From CAUZFZ01 sp963579025 (GTDB taxonomy: Bacteria; Planctomycetota; Planctomycetia; Planctomycetales; Planctomycetaceae): a stretch of DNA of 64,000 nt. Below are positions 23,807 through 32,965 of the stretch, piece by piece. The stretch is from assembly GCA_963579025.1 (NCBI GenBank), contig CAUZFZ010000010.1:1-64000 (forward strand), given 5' to 3'. Position 1 is the first letter of the stretch. Every line of letters begins with the position of its first letter. The notes under the pieces are model-generated. The model saw only the letters and a program-made list of their open reading frames with translations, made no database searches and was not told the origin of the DNA. A program made the translations under genes and the position numbers.

Positions 23807-26800
23807 TCACTGCTTCGGCGGCGCTGCTTCTCGCACGATGGCTCCGTGATTCTCGCTGAGGATCAGTACAGAGAATCGGCGGACGTTGCCCAGTTCGTCT
23901 GTGTTCAGTGACGAGTAATCGAATCGGCCTCGCAGGTCTGTGTAGCCGTCCTTGTAGAAGCGAATCGATCCGTCGCCCATTGCCGCGTAGACCTTCACAT
24001 ACACCCGCGGCATGGGTCGCTGTTTACCTTCTGCGTGCTTCACCACCAGTTGACCGTAGTTCTCGACGACCTGCACGTTAAGTGAGTGTGCGTAGTACGT
24101 TTGAGTCTTCGTCTGGCCGGCTCCAACAATTTCCACCAGTACGTTGCTGCTGTGGAATGCTTCGGGGATGCCAATCGACAACGAATCTGCCCCGTCACCA
24201 GGAAGCTTGACCTGTCGCGTCTCATTGGGACGAATCCATGAGAATGCTCCCGCAAATCGCTGCACGAACGGGTTAGTGCTGAACAGCAACTCGATGTCCA
24301 TCTCGTAGAAGTTGACAGTGACTTCACCCAGGTTCTGAAATGTCAGATCGATCTGCTTTGCTTCGACCTTGAAGTCGAATGTTGGCTCGGTCTTGGCCAG
24401 TTTCGTCTGCTGCTCGTCGCGGTCCGGAATGTCGTCAGTTGGTGCTTCTTCAGTGTCCGCATCAGCTTCGGGAGCAGGTGGTTCTTCATCACCGTTGGCC
24501 AGAGCCACCGCCACGGCGGCAATGGCGTCCGTAGACGCGACGAGTTGCTCGTCCGGCTCCGCGGGACGCGTGCCGTTGATCATCGCCAGGACTTCCGGCG
24601 TGACACCGTTCAACTGCTCGCCGATCGCGGCAAATGCCTTACGCCAGCGGTCGACTGGGAAGTCCTCGTATTTCCTGATGATGGCTTTCGTCCGTGCCGC
24701 GTCGCCCACGTAGAGATCGAGATACGCAGTGAAGTAATCATGCTGTATACGCGTCGCCAGCTTTTCGGCATCCACCTGTCCAAAGAAAGTAAACGCCTCT
24801 TCAACTCGATCCTGCAGGAGCAGGTAATACGTCACAGCCATCCGATCCTCGTCGTCCAGTTTTTTCTGGCAGGCGAGGATGTTCAACAGCCGGTGATACT
24901 GCTGATGCAGACGATCGTTGAGGATCTGCCGGTCCGAACCGAGCCGATGAGCGCGGGCATTGACCAGCGGGCTGTAATCGAGGTGTTCGTACGAGCGGCG
25001 TTCGACGGGATTGATTACCAGCAGTGGACTGTCCAGCGCGGCTCCGCATTGAGCAATCAGTGCGTCGGCGTGCCGCAGGAACTGTTTGATCTCCGCGGCG
25101 CGATCGTGTTGCACAGAGTACGACCACAGAAGGTTGTTGTAGATGTGCCGACGGTCGAGAAGTTTTGTCGCCTTACTGAAGAAGCCCTCGTCAGCCATAC
25201 GCCACGCGATGCGGTCGAGGTTGACGCGGAACAGATTCTGAGTCTTCAGGAAGTCGAGCACCTCGGCTTCGTTACCGTGCTGCGAGATGTAATCCCATGA
25301 GCCGCGGTCAATCGTGCTGGGCTCGTTCACAACTTTCAGGGCCGATGCCGGAGCGTGCGCGATCAGCTCTTCATTCTTCGCCACGTGAATCGGGAAGTGC
25401 GGAAACACGCCGGCCGCAGGAAAGTAGAAATGGTATTCCTGTGTCTGCGTGCTGTAGGCAGCCAGATCAATCGGCACGCTTTTAGTGTATTGCGTGTTGA
25501 GTACGGGAACGGCGCCTCGCGGGACCTGCAGCAGCAGGCTTAACTTCTGTCCCGTCGATGTCGGATTGGTCACGACAACCTGGCAGCCGTATACGACGTG
25601 CGTCAGGAATTCGTCGGTGACGTACTTGTCGACCTGTTCGTTGTCGACAATGCGATGGCGGTCACCGTGCCGGAAGAAGTTCTGACTGACAAGGATCGGA
25701 GGTGCGTCGTCGATCGGCTGAGCTGCTCGAATCTCCTGATGAAACACGACCATCGGGCTGCCGGCGGCCAGTTGCATGCGGCCCTTGTCGAATTCCGTTT
25801 CGTGCTTCTTCGCCTTAAAGGGCAGGTCCAGCACAGACAGCGCGAACATCATCTCAGTCAGATTGCCCGCGGTTTCCGCGAAGTTGGGCGAGTAGAACGG
25901 TTCGTCGAGATCATGCTGTGCGAAATCCTGCCAGAAGGCGTTGACATTGACTAACTGCGCAATCTGCAACCCGATCGGCACTTTGTAGTAGTTGTTCTCC
26001 GCCCATTCCTGAGTCTCGTCGAGCTTCTCGTAAAGGCGTCGGCTCTCATTGCGTCGCGTCAGATCGTCCTCGAAGAAATCACGCTCCGACTTCTTCCACC
26101 GTTCCTTGCCGTCAAAGACTCCGTTCGAATTCGTATCCTCCCCAGGTGCAGGAATTCCGGAGTCGCGTAATCTTCCTGAGGCGCGTCGTTTGTCAGATGC
26201 GACGGACTTGCCGGCAAACCCGGCCACAGTCTTTGCTTTCTCAGCATCAGCCGGTCCGGCAGACGGGGCCGCGAATCTCCCGAGGCCTCGACCCCCTCCC
26301 AACTGACCGGAGCGGTTCGAAGTCGGCATGTCCAATGAATCGGCGACTGAATCGGCCATTTGGCGGGACAGTCGCTGCCTGGCATCACCGAGCATCTTGA
26401 GTTGTTCGTTCAGGCCCAGTTCGTCACTGGTTTCCAGCACGCTGCCGCCGAGAGCCGATTCGTACAGAAATTGCATTCGGTCCAGATCCGGACGCCGCAG
26501 CGCAAACTGGTCACCAATAAACTGCCGCATCTGATCGGTCTCGTTCTTCAGACGCCGGGCCAGCAGAATACGCTCGACCGTGTTGAGCCGTGCGTAGGCC
26601 CACGGCTGGCGGAATCGCGTGACGTCGGCGTCCAGCAGCCACAGATCTAGAAACGTCTTGTGTTGCTTGTTCGCCAGGTAGGGGCGCACCACTGTGTCGA
26701 AGAATTTGCGGTCCTTCTGATAGAGGAAGAAATTCAACTCGTGCGACGCGTGCGTTGAATACTTCTCGCGCTTCGCCTTGTCGTCCAGCTCCGGCCAGTT

Positions 26801-29800
26801 CAGTACGAACGCGAACTCGGCCAGCTTTGCGTCGTTGCTGAGTGTCGCGAACAGCGAATACACACGTGCCAGACTGTCGTACGCTTCGAACTTCGACGAG
26901 GAAATGTCTTCGAGGACAAACTTGTCCCCGCCCTCGACGACGCTGGTCTGTTTCTGCTGCGTGAAATGTTTTGCCGCGTCGAGACCGCGGACCAGTCGCA
27001 GGTCATTGGTTTGCACCTGTACTTCCGGCCGAGAGATGATGCGGCAGGCTGTCTGTTGTGGATCCACAGCCAGAACATGGATGTGCTGATGCGGACCCAG
27101 TTCGTCGACCGACACGCTGACAGACCCGTCGTCGTCAGGTACCAGGTTGAGCAGCACAGCCGATCCATCATTGAGGAAATCCAGCTGACTGAATTCGCCG
27201 GTTCCCCCGATTCCTGCTCCCTGTGATTCAACTCGCTGTGACCTGCTGGACGATTCAGGCTTAACCGCCCTGAATTCGTCGCCCTCGGCTGCTTGCTGGT
27301 GTCCGGTAGATGTTGAACGGACTGCCCACGGGTTGAGCAGCAGACTCGGCCGCTTCACAGAATTACCCGGGTATTTCTTTGCCAGTTTTCGATTGATGAT
27401 GTACTGCAATTCGTCGCCGATCTTTCGGCCAGCGATATACAGCGATCGAACTGTCGGAGCCGTACGCATCGTGGGCTCCTGATCGCGAACCTGCGACAGC
27501 GACGCATACGGCGAGAACGCAGGAACGTAGCGTGTTGCAATTACATGCACCCGCGTGAACTTCGTCGCGTTCCGCAGTCTGATTTGCACAGCCTCATCAT
27601 CTGATGACACTGAAGCGATCTGCAACGGGTCGGCGTCTCGTACTTCCAGGTGCCGCGTCTGTCCAAGGATGTAACCATCACGCGATTCTCCTTCGATCAC
27701 GCGTAAGTGAACGCGGCGGTTCTCGTTCTTGAGCCACAGCTCATACTCACCGGGTTTCAACTTCGACGCCCTCACCATGCCGTCCTTGATCGACAGGCGT
27801 TGAAATTCGTCGGCGACATACGTTCCGCCGCGCAGTTCAAGCAGTGAGAACTCCGACGTCTGTGGTTCATCCAGCGAGCCTGTGTACGGAATCTCAATCG
27901 GTTTACCGGCCCGGCCATGTACAGTCTGGTACTGCGAGTGTTTGTCGCGAGGAAGCGTCCAGCGGCGTTTCGCCTGTGATGACTCGGCTTCAATCCAGTC
28001 GATTTCGTTCAGCGCACCAAGCATCACACGTCCGTTGGCGTCGGACTCCAGATGCTTGCTGACCGTGTCGCGAAAGTCTCGATGCTTGAGCGTCACGCGT
28101 ACGCCTCGGTCCGGCAGGATCTCGCCCGTCCGGCCGAGCAGTTCGACCACATACGACCCGTCAATACAGGCCATGTGAACTTCCTGGATCTTCTCCGTGC
28201 GTTCAATTTGATTGAGTGTAAATGTGCGGCCAGTGGTCAACTCATTCTTCTGATTGCCGCTGATATTCTGCACCCGTGCGCGCAGCGTGAAGCTGATCGA
28301 CTGCAGCCGCGGCGGCACCTGGAACTCGTACTCCGCTTCCCGATCCTCGAACAACTTGAAGTCGCTGACTTCCTTTGAGGACGAGACGCCGTCGTGGTCA
28401 ACCGAGGAGATTACCAGCCGGACATCTTCCAACACTGAAAGTGTGACCGGGGTCCCGTTGATCGTCAGTTCCGGGCGTAGAACGACACTGGCCTTACGGC
28501 GGGTCAGCAGCGATTCGCGATCAACGTGTATACCCGCATCGAGGCGATAGTTCTCAGCCTCGTGCGAGAATTGATCGAGCGACGCGAAGCCGTTGTGGTT
28601 CAGGACGATGGGCTGCGAACCCGGCTGGCTGGTGAACGGTGTTGTGATGCGACCGTCGTCGTCAGCCTTGTATTCGCGACCGCCGAGCCAGATCGATGCG
28701 TCCTTCAAGTGGCGGTTGTTCTGGTCGATGACGGTAAAGATGTGTCCCGCCGTACTGGTTCGGACCAGATGTCGCAGCTTGCCTTTCCGCACGACGACCC
28801 GACTGCTGCGACCGTTACCAATGAAGTCGATGACATAAACGCCGGGCTTGTCGAGTTCCGGAAACTCGAAGTGGCGGGTCACACGCCGCAGGGGCGGTGC
28901 GTCAAATTCTTCCGTTCGGGCGATGTTGGCGACCAGTCCGTCGAGCTTGACGTCCGTGCTGATTTCGCGTCCATGATCACGGTAGAAGTTACGCGTGTTG
29001 ATCTCAAAGACTTTGATGATCAGCGAGTTGACGTTCTTCACAGCCAGGTCGACGCTGACCGGTTCAACCACACCGAAGACCTGTTTGCTGGTGTGCGAGA
29101 ATTCCAGGTCAATGCGGTCTTTGAGAGCGCGGAACTGCTCGGGACTCAGCAGCGACGACCACTCTTCGTCATCGCCCAGACCGTTGACGATTTTCGCTTC
29201 AGCGAACTGCGGCTTCAGATACGTGTCGCGGATCAGCTTCGCATAGGACTTCCAGTCGTTCTCGTCCTGGAAGAAATGATGCAGGTAACTGCGGACAAGC
29301 GGTTCGTCGTTACCAACCGCGGGATGCAGCGTGAAGGCAGAAAAGTCGGAACCCAGGTTGGCAGGAAATCGAGCGTGCTCCGGTCGCTGGAGATATTTTG
29401 GATTCACGTACCCGGTGCGTCGCGGCAGTTGCAGATACGTCAGGAACCGATCCTTGTCGTATTCGCCCCCCGCGCGATCGAAAACGAGCCGGTGATACAG
29501 CACGTGTGCTTTCAACGAGTTGTGAGCCGGCGCGAGTCGACTGACGAATCCCCACAATCGGTCGAGATAAGCGGCGTGCTCTTTACGGTCATTCTGCCAG
29601 TCAACGTGTGCGGCCGGAGTCAGCTTCTGCATCCACGCCTGCACGAATTTCGTCTCGTTCAGCAGCGAGGTTCGCAGTTTGAGACATTCCTCCAGTTGCT
29701 CGGGCAACAGTCGCCAGTGGATGCCAAGGCTGCCGAAGCCACCGCTGTTCTTCTCCGCCAGATCGGCCACAGCCAACTTCGCAAGTCCATTGATGTCCGG

Positions 29801-30343
29801 TCGCTGCAAGCGTTCCAGCAGATGGCGTCGTCGGACCGCGTCCAGCTTTCTGACAGCCAGCCAGTCCAGAGCCCGGTCCTCGAATCCCTGCGTGTTCCGA
29901 TGCCGGCTGGTCGCGAATGATGTCAGCGTTTCGCGGCTGATCAGCTTCTGATCGAGTTGAGTCGGCAGGTTGGGATTAACAACGACCTCGCGGCGATGAT
30001 CAAACCGCAGATTCAACCGCTCCTTGATGCGATCGAGCGTCCGCTTCGAGTCCTTCCCGTACAGCAGCAGTGCCTGGCGATTCAGAATCTGCTGGACGCG
30101 AGCGGTGTACTTATGCCGGCCGATCCAGGCCTTGAGCATCTGGTCGACTTCGTCGAACTGCTCGGTGTGCTGCAGGTGCAGACAGTGGTAGTAGTAGTAC
30201 TCCTGGGTGCCTGGGATGAGCAGCTTGAGCGCCGCCTCCCGGTCCTGATTGAGAACGAAGTCCTCGACATACCCGATTTTCTGAGCCGTGACTGTTCCGC
30301 CAAGCAGCCCGACGAGCCCCAATGCACAGATCCAGCGATTCAT
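23807..30343 (-). CDS. Giant secreted alpha-2-macroglobulin-like protein
   Basis: The start at 30343 (MNRWICALGLVGLLGGTVTAQ) gives a signal peptide and has GGAG upstream. The 2178-residue protein has a helical N-terminal region, then many beta-sandwich units (KPGVYVIDFIGNGRSSRVVV and LTINGTPVTLSVLEDVRL are MG/Ig-like). A Gly/Ser-rich linker lies near residues 1330-1430, then a large helical TPR-like part, an acidic low-complexity stretch (EEPPAPEADADTEEAPTDD) near 2000, and a C-terminal FnIII/carboxypeptidase-regulatory-like domain ending VREAAPPKQ. MG-type order suggests the bacterial alpha-2-macroglobulin superfamily, periplasmic or surface protease traps. I see no CxEQ thioester. Family placement is tentative. 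Confidence 0.6.
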   Translation of the reverse strand: MNRWICALGLVGLLGGTVTAQKIGYVEDFVLNQDREAALKLLIPGTQEYYYYHCLHLQHTEQFDEVDQMLKAWIGRHKYTARVQQILNRQALLLYGKDSKRTLDRIKERLNLRFDHRREVVVNPNLPTQLDQKLISRETLTSFATSRHRNTQGFEDRALDWLAVRKLDAVRRRHLLERLQRPDINGLAKLAVADLAEKNSGGFGSLGIHWRLLPEQLEECLKLRTSLLNETKFVQAWMQKLTPAAHVDWQNDRKEHAAYLDRLWGFVSRLAPAHNSLKAHVLYHRLVFDRAGGEYDKDRFLTYLQLPRRTGYVNPKYLQRPEHARFPANLGSDFSAFTLHPAVGNDEPLVRSYLHHFFQDENDWKSYAKLIRDTYLKPQFAEAKIVNGLGDDEEWSSLLSPEQFRALKDRIDLEFSHTSKQVFGVVEPVSVDLAVKNVNSLIIKVFEINTRNFYRDHGREISTDVKLDGLVANIARTEEFDAPPLRRVTRHFEFPELDKPGVYVIDFIGNGRSSRVVVRKGKLRHLVRTSTAGHIFTVIDQNNRHLKDASIWLGGREYKADDDGRITTPFTSQPGSQPIVLNHNGFASLDQFSHEAENYRLDAGIHVDRESLLTRRKASVVLRPELTINGTPVTLSVLEDVRLVISSVDHDGVSSSKEVSDFKLFEDREAEYEFQVPPRLQSISFTLRARVQNISGNQKNELTTGRTFTLNQIERTEKIQEVHMACIDGSYVVELLGRTGEILPDRGVRVTLKHRDFRDTVSKHLESDANGRVMLGALNEIDWIEAESSQAKRRWTLPRDKHSQYQTVHGRAGKPIEIPYTGSLDEPQTSEFSLLELRGGTYVADEFQRLSIKDGMVRASKLKPGEYELWLKNENRRVHLRVIEGESRDGYILGQTRHLEVRDADPLQIASVSSDDEAVQIRLRNATKFTRVHVIATRYVPAFSPYASLSQVRDQEPTMRTAPTVRSLYIAGRKIGDELQYIINRKLAKKYPGNSVKRPSLLLNPWAVRSTSTGHQQAAEGDEFRAVKPESSSRSQRVESQGAGIGGTGEFSQLDFLNDGSAVLLNLVPDDDGSVSVSVDELGPHQHIHVLAVDPQQTACRIISRPEVQVQTNDLRLVRGLDAAKHFTQQKQTSVVEGGDKFVLEDISSSKFEAYDSLARVYSLFATLSNDAKLAEFAFVLNWPELDDKAKREKYSTHASHELNFFLYQKDRKFFDTVVRPYLANKQHKTFLDLWLLDADVTRFRQPWAYARLNTVERILLARRLKNETDQMRQFIGDQFALRRPDLDRMQFLYESALGGSVLETSDELGLNEQLKMLGDARQRLSRQMADSVADSLDMPTSNRSGQLGGGRGLGRFAAPSAGPADAEKAKTVAGFAGKSVASDKRRASGRLRDSGIPAPGEDTNSNGVFDGKERWKKSERDFFEDDLTRRNESRRLYEKLDETQEWAENNYYKVPIGLQIAQLVNVNAFWQDFAQHDLDEPFYSPNFAETAGNLTEMMFALSVLDLPFKAKKHETEFDKGRMQLAAGSPMVVFHQEIRAAQPIDDAPPILVSQNFFRHGDRHRIVDNEQVDKYVTDEFLTHVVYGCQVVVTNPTSTGQKLSLLLQVPRGAVPVLNTQYTKSVPIDLAAYSTQTQEYHFYFPAAGVFPHFPIHVAKNEELIAHAPASALKVVNEPSTIDRGSWDYISQHGNEAEVLDFLKTQNLFRVNLDRIAWRMADEGFFSKATKLLDRRHIYNNLLWSYSVQHDRAAEIKQFLRHADALIAQCGAALDSPLLVINPVERRSYEHLDYSPLVNARAHRLGSDRQILNDRLHQQYHRLLNILACQKKLDDEDRMAVTYYLLLQDRVEEAFTFFGQVDAEKLATRIQHDYFTAYLDLYVGDAARTKAIIRKYEDFPVDRWRKAFAAIGEQLNGVTPEVLAMINGTRPAEPDEQLVASTDAIAAVAVALANGDEEPPAPEADADTEEAPTDDIPDRDEQQTKLAKTEPTFDFKVEAKQIDLTFQNLGEVTVNFYEMDIELLFSTNPFVQRFAGAFSWIRPNETRQVKLPGDGADSLSIGIPEAFHSSNVLVEIVGAGQTKTQTYYAHSLNVQVVENYGQLVVKHAEGKQRPMPRVYVKVYAAMGDGSIRFYKDGYTDLRGRFDYSSLNTDELGNVRRFSVLILSENHGAIVREAAPPKQ

Positions 30344-30862
30344 AACCAGTCTCCAGTCGAGGAGTTTGCGATCAAATTGCCACGCCTTCGTACGACCAGT
30401 GTGATCGAGCTGTCCGCATCCCACAGGCCGAAACACGCCACCACGCCTCGCGTCATTCCGCCACGGTCTCTCGACTCCAACCACCCGAAAGCCAGTTCTG
30501 ATGAGGTCTGTGTCGTTCACGTCAATGGTGAGTCAGCGATGCGCGCATCGCAAGCGCCGATCTTTGAGGACGACGACCCTTACAGGCAATTCCTGGTAGA
30601 TACCGGCCAGCAATCTGAAACGGGCCAGAAATCTGTACGGTCCCGGTGTTTCAGCCAGAGCATGTGCTTCGTAGCGTCACTGGCCAGCCCCGGCGCGCGC
30701 CATTGTTGCCCCGGCGAATTCGGTCCCGTTAATGAAGGTCGCCAAAACCCCAAAACGGCATAGCCGCAACCAAAAGTAGGAGTGCCCATCCTACGATGCG
30801 CGCGCATGACTGAAGACTCTCAGGGTCAGGGATGACTCTCGCGCTGCACCATCTGGTACGCG
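30344..30862. other. Intergenic region with a small palindrome
   Basis: About 520 bp without a convincing gene. It must hold the promoter of the giant gene. GTAGGA (30776-30781) and TCCTAC (30789-30794) form a small hairpin in a sequence (AGTAGGAGTGCCCATCCTACG) that looks like a dispersed planctomycete intergenic repeat. Nothing else is recognised. Confidence 0.5.
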
Positions 30863-31267
30863 TCAAAGTTTCTGCAGTCTCGCGATCGCCTGCTCTTCGT
30901 CCGCGATCAACTGCTCAACCAGGCGGACGGCTTCAGCGTCGCCGTTCAAAATCGACACGGCCTGGTTCAGTTGCTGCAGAATTGACTGCTCATCTGCCAA
31001 CAGCTTCGGCTTCACGAAGTCGAGCGTCACGTAATGCAGTGACGAGCCATCCCATGGGTAGTTGCCGATTTCAATCACGGCGCGCCTCTCAACCAGCAGC
31101 TCTGCCAGTCGTTCCGCGCCAAAGTGCTGCCGTCGCACGAGAGCCATGAAGATCTCCTCACGCGAGGAATCTCCGCGAGCCGTCCACGGCCACGATTCGC
31201 CGATGTACTGCAGCAGACTGCAGTTCAGTCGGTTGAGCAGGTTATTGAGTGTCTGCAAGCTGTCCAT
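30863..31267 (-). CDS. Small helical protein of unknown function (ferritin-like appearance) at the end of the nuo operon
   Basis: The start at 31267 (MDSLQTLNNLLNRLNCSLLQYI) is 22 bp after the nuoN stop; the longer frame runs into nuoN and is ignored. The 134-residue product is predicted mostly helical with acidic, His and Tyr residues spaced along helices (LLQYIGESWPWT, RRQHFGAERL, LIADEEQAIARLQKL), as in ferritin-like four-helix bundles. A full di-iron motif is not obvious. The tight spacing suggests co-transcription with complex I genes. Function is unknown; an accessory or metal-related role is only a guess. Confidence 0.65.
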   Translation of the reverse strand: MDSLQTLNNLLNRLNCSLLQYIGESWPWTARGDSSREEIFMALVRRQHFGAERLAELLVERRAVIEIGNYPWDGSSLHYVTLDFVKPKLLADEQSILQQLNQAVSILNGDAEAVRLVEQLIADEEQAIARLQKL

Positions 31268-31289
31268 TGGTTGTGGCCGGGCCAGTCGA

Positions 31290-32903
31290 TTACTGAAGCA
31301 GAAGTGTGGCAACCCCGTTCGCCAGGTTTGTCGTCCACGTGGGGAACACGCCGAGCAGCAATACGGGAATGGCAAGCAGCAGGGCGTAGTTGCCAATCGG
31401 AGCGGGAACTTCGATCGGGCGGGCGTCAGCAGAACGCTCGCCAATGAACATCGCCTTCAAAACTCGAAGGTAATAGAACAGGCTGAAGACGGTGTTCAGT
31501 CCACCAATCACGAGCAACACCCACATAAACCAGTGAACCTGCCCGGCATTGAACAGTGACATGAAGATCACGAGCTTGCCCCAGAATCCTCCGAAGGGCG
31601 GCAGGCCGACAAGGCTGAACATGCACACGACCATGCACGAGCACAGCGCCGGAGCCTGCCAGCCAATCCCGTTGTAGTCTTCGATTTCCTCGCTGAAGAT
31701 CTCGTTCCGAATCAGAGCCACCACGGCGAAGGCGCCGAGATTCATGAACAGGTACACGAACAGGTAGAACAGCAGACCTTCCAGACACATGACGGAGGCT
31801 TCTTCAACATTGAATCCACCAACATTGCTGCCTGCCGACAGCACGACGACGAGGGCTGATACAGCCATCAACATGTAGCCCGCGTGAGCGATCGTCGAAT
31901 ATGCCAGCAGCCGCTTAACGTTGGTCTGAGAATACGCCGCGAGATTGCCGAATGTTACAGTCACGGCCGCGATCACTCCGATGGCAACACCCAGGCCGGT
32001 AAACACCTCTGGCATGGGAATTTCAGAGCCACCGACAAACGCCAGTAAGAATCGTACGAGGAGCGCGAACGCGGCTCCTTTGGAAGCCACTGACAGGAAG
32101 CCTGCAACCTCGGCCGAGGCACCTTCAAACGCGTCGGGGCACCAGAAATGAAATGGTACGACGGAGAGTTTGAACGCCAGACCGACCAGAACCATCAGAA
32201 TTGCCAGCAGCACAGTTCTGGACGCGGCATCGCCGATTCCGCCCTGACTACCCACAACGACGCTCAGGTGACTGGCCATTTCAGGAAGACTGCCTGTCCC
32301 CAGCAGCCCCGTCAGCAGGCTGATGCCGTACAGCATGACTCCCGCTGCACCCGCTCCATACACAACGTACTTGAATGCCGCTTCGCTGCTGGGGCGACGT
32401 CCCTTCAGAAATCCCACCATCACATAGCTGGGCACACTGGTCATTTCGATTGCCAGAAAGAACATCAGCATGTGATTGGCCGTGGCCATCATCATCATGC
32501 CGATCGTTGCACCCAGTAGCAGCGTGTAAAAGTCGGGACCGTCCTCACGGTCGGGGATCCCACTCAGCACAGTGAGAGCAATGACGAGAACCAGAAATAG
32601 CGCCAAGAGTCCTCGGATGTATGCCCCGAGATGATCGAACATCAACATGCCGGTGAAAAACGGCGTGGGCAATACGTCTCCGCTCTGCAGGTCCAGCAAC
32701 TGCGAGCCCGCCAGAAACAGCGTTATGAGCGAACCGACAAGTGCCGTCAGATACGGCGGAATCACTCGATCCGAACTACACAGTCTCAGCAGCAGCAACA
32801 CGACGATTGTTACGCACAACGACAGCTCAGGGCCGAAGCAGTAGAGCGAGCCGTGCGTCGTGTCACGCACCAGATTGTTAAGGAGTTCGCCAAAGTGGCT
32901 CAT
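31290..32903 (-). CDS. nuoN: NADH-quinone oxidoreductase subunit N
   Basis: The 537-residue antiporter-like subunit has about 14 membrane helices. The NuoN-type core is visible as SVVPFHFWCPDAFEGASAEVAGFL, followed by a KGAAFALLVR helix with its lysine. It is one of the three proton-pumping subunits of the complex I membrane arm in the inner membrane. It follows nuoM by 62 bp and precedes a small unknown gene by 22 bp. Length (about 485-540 usual) is normal. Confidence 0.93.
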   Translation of the reverse strand: MSHFGELLNNLVRDTTHGSLYCFGPELSLCVTIVVLLLLRLCSSDRVIPPYLTALVGSLITLFLAGSQLLDLQSGDVLPTPFFTGMLMFDHLGAYIRGLLALFLVLVIALTVLSGIPDREDGPDFYTLLLGATIGMMMMATANHMLMFFLAIEMTSVPSYVMVGFLKGRRPSSEAAFKYVVYGAGAAGVMLYGISLLTGLLGTGSLPEMASHLSVVVGSQGGIGDAASRTVLLAILMVLVGLAFKLSVVPFHFWCPDAFEGASAEVAGFLSVASKGAAFALLVRFLLAFVGGSEIPMPEVFTGLGVAIGVIAAVTVTFGNLAAYSQTNVKRLLAYSTIAHAGYMLMAVSALVVVLSAGSNVGGFNVEEASVMCLEGLLFYLFVYLFMNLGAFAVVALIRNEIFSEEIEDYNGIGWQAPALCSCMVVCMFSLVGLPPFGGFWGKLVIFMSLFNAGQVHWFMWVLLVIGGLNTVFSLFYYLRVLKAMFIGERSADARPIEVPAPIGNYALLLAIPVLLLGVFPTWTTNLANGVATLLLQ

Positions 32904-32965
32904 GAGAAATCAGTCTCTAATTGTTGCCGCTGTCCGTCGCGAAGGCGAAGTGAATCCGCACGGAG

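Noticed and set aside
28526..29920. 464-codon ORF on the plus strand inside the giant gene
   Set aside because: Antisense to a clearly coding 6.5-kb gene; the product has no domain and reflects GC-rich codon bias on the opposite strand.
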